NCBI GenBank assembly: GCA_963617275.1
Contig: CAVENX010000012.1
Location: forward strand, 75,770-139,769
Source of the DNA: Limivicinus sp963617275
GTDB taxonomy: Bacteria; Bacillota; Clostridia; Oscillospirales; Oscillospiraceae
Length of the DNA: 64,000 nt
Reading direction: 5' to 3'
A model generated the notes under the pieces. It ran no database searches, was not told where the DNA came from, and saw nothing but the letters and a program-made list of their open reading frames with translations. Below are positions 15,459-24,039 of this stretch, one piece after another; within the stretch, counting starts at the first letter, position 1, and each line of letters begins with the position of its first letter. The translations under genes and the position numbers were made by a program.

Positions 15459-16712
15459 ATGTTTGTTGATTGCGGCAGATACAGCGGCAAATGCAGCTGC
15501 GGCAGAGAGCATAGTATGGAGACAAAGGCGGCAGTGATAGAGTCCGGCTGTCTTCTGAGCTTTGAAAAATATATGAGCGATTTCGACATTTCCGGTAAAC
15601 GCTGCGCGCTGTACGGCAAAAATTCATATGCTGCCTCCGAAGGCAGGCATCCCCGCGCCGAGCAGGAGATCGTTCTTGACCCGGAAGGCCTGCATGCAAA
15701 CGAGATATCCACGGCGGAGGTTCTTCAAAAGCTTGAGAGCGACGTGGATGTCATTATCGCCGTCGGCAGCGGCACCATTCACGACATCGCCCGCTTCTGC
15801 GCGCATGAGCGCGGCATACGCTTTGTCTCCTGCCCGACCGGCTCAAGCGTGGACGGTTTTTGCAGCACCGTCGCCGCAATGACATGGTACGGCTTCAAAA
15901 AAACGCTTTCCGCCGTTGCGCCCGAAATCGTGCTGGCGGATATTGACATTATAAAAAATGCGCCGATGGCGCTCGTCCGCAGCGGTGTGGGCGATATTAT
16001 GGCAAAATATACGGCTCTCGCCGAGTGGAAGATCGCAAATCTCCTGACGGGTGAGCATTTCTGTGCAGAGATACACAACATAATGAAGTCCGCAGCGGAC
16101 ACAGTCATGGACAGCGTCCCCGGCATAGTCCGCGGCGAGGACAAGGCATACGCCGATGTTACATACGCGCTTATTATGAGCGGCATCGCCATGCAGATGA
16201 TGGGCAATTCCCGTCCCGCCTCCGGTGCGGAGCACCATATCTCGCATATGATCGAGATGGAGCCTGCCGCGTTCAAGGTCGCTTTTCCTGCGATGCACGG
16301 CGAAAAGACCGGCGTCGGTTCGCTGATCGCCGTAAGGGAATACAAGCGTCTTGCCGGGATAAGCAATATCGCGCCCTATGTCAAGCCGTATGCCCCCGTT
16401 CCGGAGGAGCATTTCACACGCTTTTTCGGCGAGCGCCTGGCACAGTCTCTCATAAAGGAAAACGAGCACGACTGCCTTGCCGCCGTCACGCCTGAGGCAC
16501 TTATCGAAAAATGGGATGCTATACGAGAGATCATTGACGCTCTTCCGACGGAGGAGCGGCTTTACGGCCTGCTTGAAGCGCTGGATGCAAAAAGAACGCT
16601 TGAGAGCATCGGCGTTTCGGACGCCCAGCTTCCCGAGCTTCTGGAAAATTCACCCCTTGTACGTAATCGTCTGACGCTTATGAGAACACGCCGGATGATG
16701 GATATAGAATGA
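15459..16712 (+). CDS. Glycerol-1-phosphate dehydrogenase family protein (EgsA/AraM-like), copy 1
   Basis: 417-residue NAD(P)-dependent dehydrogenase of the family that interconverts dihydroxyacetone phosphate and sn-glycerol-1-phosphate. The nucleotide site AVGSGTIHDIARF, the CPTGSSVDGF motif and the metal-binding region NSRPASGAEHHISH plus MHGEKTGVG are all intact. The N-terminus carries a CSCGREH motif also seen in copy 2. The start at 15459 has ATGAGG 8 bases upstream. It is the first gene of an operon with an organophosphate-type importer and is divergent from a DeoR regulator, so catabolic use is more likely than lipid synthesis. The exact substrate is unknown. Confidence 0.85.
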   Translation: MFVDCGRYSGKCSCGREHSMETKAAVIESGCLLSFEKYMSDFDISGKRCALYGKNSYAASEGRHPRAEQEIVLDPEGLHANEISTAEVLQKLESDVDVIIAVGSGTIHDIARFCAHERGIRFVSCPTGSSVDGFCSTVAAMTWYGFKKTLSAVAPEIVLADIDIIKNAPMALVRSGVGDIMAKYTALAEWKIANLLTGEHFCAEIHNIMKSAADTVMDSVPGIVRGEDKAYADVTYALIMSGIAMQMMGNSRPASGAEHHISHMIEMEPAAFKVAFPAMHGEKTGVGSLIAVREYKRLAGISNIAPYVKPYAPVPEEHFTRFFGERLAQSLIKENEHDCLAAVTPEALIEKWDAIREIIDALPTEERLYGLLEALDAKRTLESIGVSDAQLPELLENSPLVRNRLTLMRTRRMMDIE

Positions 16713-16739
16713 ATCAAGCATGTAAAGGAGACAGGACAA

Positions 16740-17855
16740 GTGAGCGAAGAAATCATAATAAAGCACGCTCTGAAAAAGTACGGTGACAATGTCATCATCC
16801 CCGATCTTAATCTGGACATCCATGAGGGCGAGTTTTTTACGCTGCTTGGTCCGTCCGGCTGCGGCAAAACGACACTGCTCAGAATGATAGCAGGCTTCAA
16901 CAGCATTGAGGGCGGCGATTTTTATTTCGGCGAAAAGCGCATAAACGATCTTGACCCGGCAAAACGCAACATAGGCATGGTTTTTCAGAACTACGCCATT
17001 TTCCCGCACTATACCGTCAGGAAGAATGTTGAGTTCGGTCTGAAAAACAAAAAGTTCCCCAAAGATAAAATCAAGGAACAGTCCGAAAAATTCATGAAGC
17101 TCATGCAGATCGATCAGTATGCCGACCGTATGCCCGAGCGTCTTTCCGGCGGTCAGCAGCAGCGTGTGGCGCTGGCGCGTGCGCTGTGCATCGAGCCGGA
17201 CGTTCTTCTGATGGACGAGCCGCTTTCAAACCTTGACGCGAAGCTTCGCGTTGAAATGCGCACAGTCATAAAGAATATACAGCACAATGTCGGCATCACC
17301 ACCGTTTATGTCACGCACGATCAGGAGGAGGCTATGGCCGTCTCCGACCGTATTGCCGTCATGAACGCCGGTGTTATCCAGCATGTCGGTACGCCGAAAA
17401 GCATCTATCAGCGTCCCGCAAACCTCTTTGTCGCAACGTTTATAGGCCGTTCCAACGTCATAAACGGCAAGCTTATCGCCGAAAACGGCAAGACATGGCT
17501 TGAAACGCTGTCCGGCTACCGCGCCGAGATCGACACCGTGCGCCCAGAGCAGCAGAGAAATCAGGACATCGTACTTTCCGTGCGTCCCGAGGAGTTCCTG
17601 CTCGAGCGCGGCAGCACCGAGGGTATTTCCGCCGTTGTGGACGACTGCGTTTTCCTCGGTCTGAACACCCATTACTTCGTGCATCTTTCCTCCGGCGAGG
17701 AGGTCGAGATCATCCAGGAGTCCTCCATAGACAACATCATTGAGCCGGGCTCCGAGATCAAGCTCAAAATAAACACCGAGAAGGTCAATCTCTTCACCGC
17801 CGACGGCAGCGAAAACATTCTTACTGGCGTCCGCAATGACTGCGCAAAGGCATAA
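16740..17855 (+). CDS. ABC importer ATPase (PotA/FbpC/AfuC type)
   Basis: 371-residue ATP-binding subunit. Walker A GPSGCGKTT, Q-loop MVFQNYAIFPHYT, signature LSGGQQQRVALARAL, Walker B VLLMDEPLSNLDAKLR and the H-loop TVYVTHDQEEA are complete. A C-terminal TOBE domain (about 270-360) is present. GTG start at 16740 follows AAAGGAG. This subfamily serves iron, polyamine, aminoethylphosphonate and sugar-phosphate importers; the neighbours favour an organophosphate. It is followed 14 bases later by the permease. Confidence 0.9.
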   Translation: MSEEIIIKHALKKYGDNVIIPDLNLDIHEGEFFTLLGPSGCGKTTLLRMIAGFNSIEGGDFYFGEKRINDLDPAKRNIGMVFQNYAIFPHYTVRKNVEFGLKNKKFPKDKIKEQSEKFMKLMQIDQYADRMPERLSGGQQQRVALARALCIEPDVLLMDEPLSNLDAKLRVEMRTVIKNIQHNVGITTVYVTHDQEEAMAVSDRIAVMNAGVIQHVGTPKSIYQRPANLFVATFIGRSNVINGKLIAENGKTWLETLSGYRAEIDTVRPEQQRNQDIVLSVRPEEFLLERGSTEGISAVVDDCVFLGLNTHYFVHLSSGEEVEIIQESSIDNIIEPGSEIKLKINTEKVNLFTADGSENILTGVRNDCAKA

Positions 17856-17869
17856 CGGGAGGGCAGGCT

Positions 17870-19522
17870 ATGGCAAAAAAACGTTTTGACGGATGGCTGA
17901 TCGTCTCCGTGCTGCTTTTGCTGCTGTTTGTTGCCGTCCTTATCTACCCGATGTTCGGCGTTATCAAGCAGGCCGTCATCATGCCGGACGGGAGCTTTTC
18001 ATGGGAACAGTTTGAAAAGTTCTTCGGCAGCAGCTATTATGTAGATACCATATACAATTCCTTTAAAATCACAATTTTTGTCACGCTTCTGACGCTTGTT
18101 ATAGGTATCCCCTTCGCTTATTTCTACGCGTTCTATAAGCTCAAGGGCGCAAAGATACTCTTTGTCGTCAGTATCCTCTGCTGTATGTCCGCCCCGTTTC
18201 TGGGCGCGTACTCGTGGGTCATGCTTCTTGGGCGCGGCGGCGTCATAACAAAGTTCATGAAATCGGCTCTCGGCATTACCATGCCGAGTATATACGGCTT
18301 CGGCGGCATCGCCCTTTCGCAGACGCTCAAATTCTTTCCGCTGGTGTTCATCTATATGAACGGCGCATTCAAGAGCATAGACAACACGCTTATGGAAGCG
18401 TCCGCCAACATGGGCTGCACCGGCGTGAAGCGTATGTTCAATATCGTCCTGCACCTGACCATGCCCACGATCCTTGCGGCGACCCTTATGGTGTTCATGC
18501 AGGCTTTCGCGGATTTCGGCACACCCACTATTCTCGGCGAAGGCTTCAAGACCTTCCCCGTACTGCTCTATAACGAGTATCTCGGTGAAAACGGCGCGAA
18601 CTACAACTTTGCCGCCGCGCTTGCCATAATCGCAGTCCTTGTCACCGCGATCATATTCTTCCTGCAAAAATGGGCCACCGGCCGCTTCAAATTCTCGATC
18701 AACACTCTGCATCCGGTCGAGAAGAAAGAAGCAAAGGGTATTGCCGGCTTTCTTATGCATCTGTACTGCTACGTGCTGTGCGCCGTTGCCATCCTCCCGC
18801 AGCTGTATATTATCTATCTCAGCTTCCGCAACAGCAAGGGTTCGCTTTTCGGCGTCGGCTACTCGCTCGTAAATTATCAGAGCGCCATCAAGAAGAAGCT
18901 CGTTCTTGCATCGCGCAACACACTGCTTATGGGCATTATCGCCCTCGCGGTCATCATCGTCATCGCCGTTGTCCTGGCGTATCTTGTTGTGCGCCGCAAC
19001 AGCACGCTTAACCACTCGCTCGATACCATCGCCATGCTGCCCTATATAATGCCCGGCGCGGTCATCGGTATCGCACTGCTGATCGCATACGGCTCCAAGC
19101 CCGTTGCGCTCACCGGTACAATGACGATCATGATAATGTCCTTTGCAATACGACGTATGCCGTACACGATACGTTCCGCGACGGCAACGCTTATGCAGAT
19201 CCCGATAAGTATCGAAGAAGCGGCGATAAGCCTCGGCGCGTCAAAGCTCAAGACGTTCGCCAAGATCACCGTTCCCATGATGTCCAACGGTATCCTCTCC
19301 GGCGCTATTCTCAGCTGGGTCGCTATTGTCACAGAGCTTTCAAGCTCAGTCATACTTTACAGCAACAAAACCACGACCCTCACCATGCAGGCTTATATCT
19401 ACATAGGCCGCGGCGAGTACGGCACAGCGGCGGCATTTGCGGCCATCCTCACCGTCATTACCGCGTTGAGTCTGTTCCTGTACATGGCGATAAGCAAGTC
19501 CGAAGACGATATACAGATCTGA
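17870..19522 (+). CDS. Fused two-domain ABC permease (FbpB/AfuB type)
   Basis: 550 residues with two binding-protein-dependent permease domains in one chain, about 12 hydrophobic segments. Each half has an EAA loop: EASANMGCTGVKRMFNIVLH in the first and EEAAISLGASKLKTFAKITV in the second. One polypeptide therefore supplies the full membrane channel, typical of the iron/AfuB group. A GGGAGG site precedes the ATG. It works with the adjoining ATPase and solute-binding lipoprotein. Confidence 0.9.
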   Translation: MAKKRFDGWLIVSVLLLLLFVAVLIYPMFGVIKQAVIMPDGSFSWEQFEKFFGSSYYVDTIYNSFKITIFVTLLTLVIGIPFAYFYAFYKLKGAKILFVVSILCCMSAPFLGAYSWVMLLGRGGVITKFMKSALGITMPSIYGFGGIALSQTLKFFPLVFIYMNGAFKSIDNTLMEASANMGCTGVKRMFNIVLHLTMPTILAATLMVFMQAFADFGTPTILGEGFKTFPVLLYNEYLGENGANYNFAAALAIIAVLVTAIIFFLQKWATGRFKFSINTLHPVEKKEAKGIAGFLMHLYCYVLCAVAILPQLYIIYLSFRNSKGSLFGVGYSLVNYQSAIKKKLVLASRNTLLMGIIALAVIIVIAVVLAYLVVRRNSTLNHSLDTIAMLPYIMPGAVIGIALLIAYGSKPVALTGTMTIMIMSFAIRRMPYTIRSATATLMQIPISIEEAAISLGASKLKTFAKITVPMMSNGILSGAILSWVAIVTELSSSVILYSNKTTTLTMQAYIYIGRGEYGTAAAFAAILTVITALSLFLYMAISKSEDDIQI

Positions 19523-19577
19523 TGCCCATACTGATGCGCAAGCATCCGGGAATATAATTTTTAGAAGGAGAACCAAA

Positions 19578-20720
19578 ATGAAAAAAATCCTTGCACTCAT
19601 CATGGCACTCTGCATGATTTTTGCACTGTGCGCATGCGGCGAGACCAAGGCTCCCGCCGAAGCACCCGCAGAAGCCCCTGCCGAAGCACCCGCTGAGGAA
19701 GCCGCTCCCGCAGAAGAAGCAGCTCCCGCCGAGGAAGCAGCAGAGGAAGATCTGGGCAACACCCTCGTCCTCTACTCCTCCATGACCGAAGCCGACCTTG
19801 ACGCTCTCAAGACCTGCTTTGCAGAAGTTTACCCCGACATCGAGATCGAGGTCATTTCCGGTTCCGCCGGTGAGTTCACCGCAAAGATTCAGGCCGAAGC
19901 AGGCAATCCTCAGGGCGACGTTACCTGGGGCGGCCTTGCCGATTCCGATGGTGACAAATACAAGGACATCTTTGAAGAGTGGGTTTCCATCCATGATGAC
20001 GAATCCCTTGAGGGTTACAGCACCCCCAACGGACTTTACAGCATGGATCACCTCTCCACCGTCTGCTTCTGCGTAAACACCCAGCTCGAGAAGGAGCTTG
20101 GTCTGAACATCCAGTCCTACGAAGATCTGCTTGATCCTGCACTCAAGGGCAAGATCGTCATCTCCGACCCCAACAGCTCCTCCGCTGCATGGAACAACCT
20201 CTGCAACATTTTCTCCGTTTACGGCATTGACACTCAGGAATCCTGGGACTATATCGACAAGCTCCTTGAGAACGTTGTCGTTGTTGAGAAATCCTCCGTT
20301 TGCTTCAACTCCGTTTCTGACGGTGAGTACGTTGTAGGTCTGACCTACGAAGACGGCGCTATCAAGCTCAACCAGAGCGCGGCAGAACTCGGCACCGAGG
20401 CCGTTACCGAGGTTCGTTACCCCTCCAACGGCACTTCCGCTTCTGCATTCGGCGTTGCGGTCATCAAGGGTGCACCCCATATGGCAGCCGCAAAGGCATT
20501 TGTTAACTGGGTTTGCTCCGCAGAAGGCCAGAGCGCAATGGCAGAGTACATGGAAGGCACTCTCCGCTTCACCAACGCAAACTACACCTCTCCCGAGAAT
20601 GCATGGCTCAAGGCGTCCAGCGACATCACATGGGTCACCCGTGATGTTCCCACTTTGACCGCTCAGAAGGCTGACCTTCTTGCAAAGTGGAACGAGCACC
20701 TTGCAGCTGTTCAGGGCTGA
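19578..20720 (+). CDS. Solute-binding lipoprotein of the organophosphate-type ABC importer
   Basis: 380-residue extracellular binding protein. The signal peptide ends in a lipobox (FALCACGET), giving a lipid-anchored cysteine. A repetitive Ala/Pro/Glu linker (copies of APAE, residues about 25-55) follows, then a two-lobe periplasmic-binding fold (LVLYSSMTEADLDALKTCF, DVTWGGLADS, LKGKIVISDPNSSSAAWNN). The fold type is that of iron, phosphonate and AfuA hexose-phosphate binding proteins. No iron-binding tyrosine pair is obvious, so an anionic ligand is favoured. Codon choice is strongly biased, which suggests high expression. AAGGAG precedes the ATG. Confidence 0.88.
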   Translation: MKKILALIMALCMIFALCACGETKAPAEAPAEAPAEAPAEEAAPAEEAAPAEEAAEEDLGNTLVLYSSMTEADLDALKTCFAEVYPDIEIEVISGSAGEFTAKIQAEAGNPQGDVTWGGLADSDGDKYKDIFEEWVSIHDDESLEGYSTPNGLYSMDHLSTVCFCVNTQLEKELGLNIQSYEDLLDPALKGKIVISDPNSSSAAWNNLCNIFSVYGIDTQESWDYIDKLLENVVVVEKSSVCFNSVSDGEYVVGLTYEDGAIKLNQSAAELGTEAVTEVRYPSNGTSASAFGVAVIKGAPHMAAAKAFVNWVCSAEGQSAMAEYMEGTLRFTNANYTSPENAWLKASSDITWVTRDVPTLTAQKADLLAKWNEHLAAVQG

Positions 20721-20732
20721 TCAATATTCCAA

Positions 20733-21004
20733 CAAAAAACAAGTCCGCTTCCGGCGGACTTGTTTCAGCTTGACAAAGAACCAAGGTTCTTTGTCAACAG
20801 GGTTGCACTGCGCTCTGTGCCTCGGTTGTTCGCCACAGGCGAACAATTCGACACTCGCTCCGTGAGAAGTGTTTTCCCCGACGTACATGCCGCCGGAGAA
20901 AACGACTAAAACTATTTTTTGCCTGCGGGCAAAAAACTCTGCGAGGCTTTTTTCGACAGCCTCATCAAAAAACAAGTCCGCTCCGGCGGACTTGTTTTTT
21001 GATG
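20733..21004. repeat. Dispersed repeat copy A inside a duplicated terminator
   Basis: A roughly 197-bp insert (20766-20962) lies between two near-identical terminator hairpins with stem AACAAGTCCGC/GCGGACTTGTT (left 20738-20764, right 20963-21004). The left end is TTGACAAAGAACC with an inverted partner, the right end TTTTTTCGACAGCCTC. Inside are strong hairpins: GTTGTTCGCC/GGCGAACAA, TTTTCCCC/GGAGAAAA and TTTTTTGCC/GGGCAAAAAA. The interior is about 90 percent identical to copy B by eye. The insert splits the ABC operon from the HAD and second dehydrogenase genes. From 21005 to 21209 I see no gene. Confidence 0.85.
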
Positions 21005-21209
21005 TCTGCGGGATTTTGCAGGGCTTTTTAGCATGAGCGTTTTTGAACGTTTTTCAATATCAGCGCCATGTATTGCAATGGCGGCATGTCTGTTGTAAAA
21101 TACATACCGAACATAGGGCGCCGTGCTTTCTCCGGCAAATGCGCGGCATTTTGGGCTGTTTGCCATAATTTCCGGGGCTATCCGGCATGAAAGAGAGTTG
21201 TGATTTATT

Positions 21210-21935
21210 TTGAGCGAAAAAGAAATAAAGCTGATCGGTTTTGATCTGGACGGCACGCTTACCCAGCACAAAACGCATTTGCAGTCCGAGAACCGTGCGC
21301 TGCTCAACGAGCTTGGCAAGCGCTATAAGCTTCTTATGATCGGAGCCGGTCAGTGCCGCAGGATATTTGACCAGATGGAACACTACCCGATCGACATCAT
21401 CGGCAACTACGGGATGCAGTACTGCACCTATAACTGCGAAACACGCGATCTGGATACTGTTTTCGATATGCGCCTCCCCTGCGACAGGGAAAGCGTTGAT
21501 GCGCGTATAACGCAGTTGAGAGAGCGCTACGGCTACACCGATTATGTCGGAGACAACGTAGAATACCACGTCTCCGGCTGCGTCACGTTCCCTCTTCTCG
21601 GCACAAAGGCGGCGATTGAGGACAAGCTGAGCTTTGATCCCGACAGAAAAAAGCGCCGCGCTTTTTATGACGATGTAAAAAATACATTCAGCGACTACAC
21701 CGTGTTTGTCGGCGGCTCCTCCTCATTCGACTTTGCCCCGTACCCTTACAACAAATACTATGCGCTGGATAAATACTGCAAGGATCACGGTCTGGAGCAC
21801 GGCAATGTCGTCTACGTCGGCGATGATTACGGCCTTGGCGGCAACGACGAATCCATATATAAGTCCGATTTTGAGTTTATTTGCATTGACGACTACAGAA
21901 CTCTGCGGGAGCGTATGTCCCGCTTTCTGAAATAA
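21210..21935 (+). CDS. HAD-superfamily hydrolase, IIB/phosphomannomutase-like
   Basis: 241-residue phosphatase-type protein. Motif I IGFDLDGTLT, a Cof/PMM-like cap region, and motif IV VVYVGDDYGLGGNDESIY are present, so metal-dependent phosphoryl hydrolysis is expected. The likely TTG start has only a weak AAAGAGAG site upstream. It is 23 bases before the second EgsA/AraM-like gene, the same pairing of HAD phosphatase with AraM known from the Bacillus araL-araM genes. A role in dephosphorylating an imported polyol phosphate is inferred. Confidence 0.82.
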   Translation: MSEKEIKLIGFDLDGTLTQHKTHLQSENRALLNELGKRYKLLMIGAGQCRRIFDQMEHYPIDIIGNYGMQYCTYNCETRDLDTVFDMRLPCDRESVDARITQLRERYGYTDYVGDNVEYHVSGCVTFPLLGTKAAIEDKLSFDPDRKKRRAFYDDVKNTFSDYTVFVGGSSSFDFAPYPYNKYYALDKYCKDHGLEHGNVVYVGDDYGLGGNDESIYKSDFEFICIDDYRTLRERMSRFLK

Positions 21936-21957
21936 TTTACGGTTGGGAGGCTATGCC

Positions 21958-23316
21958 ATGAAAATGTATGAAAAGCCGCAGGAGATCGGCAGATATCTTG
22001 ACGTTGAGTTGGAATGTGATTGCGGACGGACGCATTATGTGCCCATAAAGGGCGTAGAGATCGGCGCGGGCGCACTGAATACGCTTCCGGATTATGTAAA
22101 AAAGCTCGGCTACAAAAAGCCGCTCATACTGTGTGACGGCATCACCTATAATATCGCCGGAAAGCGCTGCGGTGAAATGCTGGAGAGTGCGGGAATAAAC
22201 GCAGCGGTGCACACGCTCACCCATCTCGGCTTTGACGAGGCGACACTCGGCGAGATCGTCATAAACATCCCTGACGGATGCGACCTTATAATCGGCGTAG
22301 GCACCGGCTCGATCACGGATATGACGCGCTACTCAAGCTTCAAGCTGAAGCTGCCCTGCTTTACCGTCGCCACCGGTGCACCTATGGACGGGTTCGCCGC
22401 TTCCATAGGCATAATGAACATCAACAGTCTGAAAGCGACCATGCCGGCGCACTGCACCGAGGTCATAATCGGCGATACCGACATTCTGAAAACCGCGCCG
22501 TACCGCATGACCGTTGCCGGCTTCGGCGATCTTATCGGTAAGGTCACCTGCCTCAACGATTGGGAGCTTGCACGCATAATAAACGGCGAACATTACTGCG
22601 CCAATATTACCCGACTTGTACGCGAATGTGTCGCAGACGTGATGAAGGAAGCGCCGAAAATAAAGGAACGTGCTCCCGAAACACTCGGCAGCATAATGCG
22701 CGGGCTTGTGCTTTCCGGCGCGGCAATAAGCCTTTACGGCGATTCCCGCCCCGCATCGGGTGCAGAGCACCACATGTCGCACTATTGGGAAACCATTATC
22801 GAGCAGCGCGGTGAGCGCCCCGCCATGCACGGCGAACAGGTCGCAGTCGGTACAGTGCTTGTGCTGATGCTGATTGAAGAGCTGCTCAAGGAAAACATTG
22901 ACTTTGACGCGGCGCGTGCCGACGCTGGGAGGTACGATCCCGAGACATGGGAAGCGGCCGTCCGTGAGCATTACGGCGCCGCGGCGGATGAGGTCATTGC
23001 CCTCGAAAAACGCGTCGGCAAGAACTCCATCGACGGCAGACTGCGCCGTATCGACAGCATGGAGCGCAATTGGGGCGCTGTGCGCGCACAGCTGCAAACA
23101 CTCCCGTCGTCTGCTTCTCTTCGTGCGCTGCTGAAGGATATCGGCTGCCCCTATTCCCCCGCGCAGATCAATATTGACGACGCTCTCCTTAAGGATACCT
23201 TTCTCTACTGCAAGGAGGTTCGTCCGCGCTATACCGTTTTCCAGACGGTGTACGACCTCGGTCTTATGGACAAGCTTTCGGACCGCGTTATCGCACGTAC
23301 AAAAACGGAAGACTGA
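21958..23316 (+). CDS. Glycerol-1-phosphate dehydrogenase family protein (EgsA/AraM-like), copy 2
   Basis: 452-residue paralogue of the protein at 15459. It has the N-terminal ECDCGRTHYVPIKGVEIG segment, nucleotide site GVGTGSITDMTRY, VATGAPMDGFAAS and the metal-site residues DSRPASGAEHHMSHYWE plus MHGEQVAVG. It is longer than copy 1 at the C-terminus. ATG 21958 follows GGGAGG with 8-base spacing. Two complete, diverged copies in one locus suggest different substrates or reaction directions. A decayed repeat copy follows its stop. Confidence 0.85.
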   Translation: MKMYEKPQEIGRYLDVELECDCGRTHYVPIKGVEIGAGALNTLPDYVKKLGYKKPLILCDGITYNIAGKRCGEMLESAGINAAVHTLTHLGFDEATLGEIVINIPDGCDLIIGVGTGSITDMTRYSSFKLKLPCFTVATGAPMDGFAASIGIMNINSLKATMPAHCTEVIIGDTDILKTAPYRMTVAGFGDLIGKVTCLNDWELARIINGEHYCANITRLVRECVADVMKEAPKIKERAPETLGSIMRGLVLSGAAISLYGDSRPASGAEHHMSHYWETIIEQRGERPAMHGEQVAVGTVLVLMLIEELLKENIDFDAARADAGRYDPETWEAAVREHYGAAADEVIALEKRVGKNSIDGRLRRIDSMERNWGAVRAQLQTLPSSASLRALLKDIGCPYSPAQINIDDALLKDTFLYCKEVRPRYTVFQTVYDLGLMDKLSDRVIARTKTED

Positions 23317-23330
23317 TGAAGCAAGCGCTT

Positions 23331-23434
23331 GTCAAAGATTCTCCGCGAAGTTCTTTGACAAGAATCCTCCCATGGCGCGCTGTGCCTCTGCCGTTCACCT
23401 GCGTGCAGCTTTACAAGGCTCTTTTTCGGTATGC
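23331..23434. repeat. Decayed copy (E) of the dispersed repeat
   Basis: CTTGTCAAAGATTCTC with inverted partner ending TTCTTTGACAAG matches the left-end palindrome. GCGCTGTGCCTC and AGGCTCTTTTTC match internal and right-end blocks of copies A and B. The central hairpins are lost. A terminator hairpin adjoins its right side. Confidence 0.6.
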
Positions 23435-23436
23435 AA

Positions 23437-23471
23437 ATCCCCAACTGCTTCATATTACGGCAGTTGGGGAT
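23437..23471. terminator. Terminator between convergent dehydrogenase and Xre genes
   Basis: A 12-bp stem ATCCCCAACTGC (23437-23448) with its complement (23460-23471), followed by ATTTTC on the plus strand. Confidence 0.75.
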
Positions 23472-23475
23472 ATTT

Positions 23476-23925
23476 TCATTTTCCGAGTTCGCTTTTTACC
23501 GCTTTTGCTATCATTTGACGTCCCTCTTTGGAGTTCAGCACCTCAACGACGGTTTCACGCACAAGCGCCTTGAACGCCTCGCTTTTAAGCATAGCGGTGA
23601 GCGGCGCACTATCGTTATTGCGGCTTTCGGCGCTTGCCACCACCGTTCTTTTCGGTGCGGCAGGAACGGCGGGCGGCTCCTCCGGAAGCTCACCGTTCAG
23701 CCAGCTGTCCATCGCGGCGGGGTCATCCGATTCGCCGCGCAGATATTCTGCCGAAACGCCGAAAAATGCCGCCAGCGCTTTCTGCTGCTCCTGATTCGGA
23801 GTTAGGCGTCCGGTCTCGAATTTTTCTATCGACGTTTTCGGAAAGCCGAGCGCCGCGGCAAGCGCCGGGCGGCTGAGTCCCTTTTTACCGCGAAGCTGTT
23901 CTATTCTCTTTGAAATTGAAGTCAT
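23476..23925 (-). CDS. Xre-family helix-turn-helix protein
   Basis: 149 residues. The N-terminal 65 form a Cro/CI-type helix-turn-helix (LSRPALAAALGFPKTSIEKF, FFGVSAEYLRGESDDP). A proline/alanine-rich linker and a helical C-terminal segment ending AKAVKSELGK follow, perhaps for dimer formation. No neighbour points to a clear target. Chromosomal Xre proteins of this form are common in Clostridia. Confidence 0.75.
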   Translation of the reverse strand: MTSISKRIEQLRGKKGLSRPALAAALGFPKTSIEKFETGRLTPNQEQQKALAAFFGVSAEYLRGESDDPAAMDSWLNGELPEEPPAVPAAPKRTVVASAESRNNDSAPLTAMLKSEAFKALVRETVVEVLNSKEGRQMIAKAVKSELGK

Positions 23926-24039
23926 AATTATTTCGATCTCCTTTGTATGTTCTTATCGGCGGCAATGATCAAAGCATCTGCCGCAGTTATATTCTCTTTC
24001 TGCCGCTCCATGCTGTCCCAGCATTCACGGCAGGTGCGT

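Noticed and set aside
15215..15459. Riboswitch before the EgsA/ABC operon
   Set aside because: No known aptamer core is visible; the only structure is a simple 12-bp inverted repeat.
16740..20720. Iron uptake system
   Set aside because: The transporter group includes iron importers, but the operon contains polyol-phosphate dehydrogenases and a DeoR regulator, and the binding protein lacks an obvious iron-binding tyrosine pair. Not excluded, only less likely.
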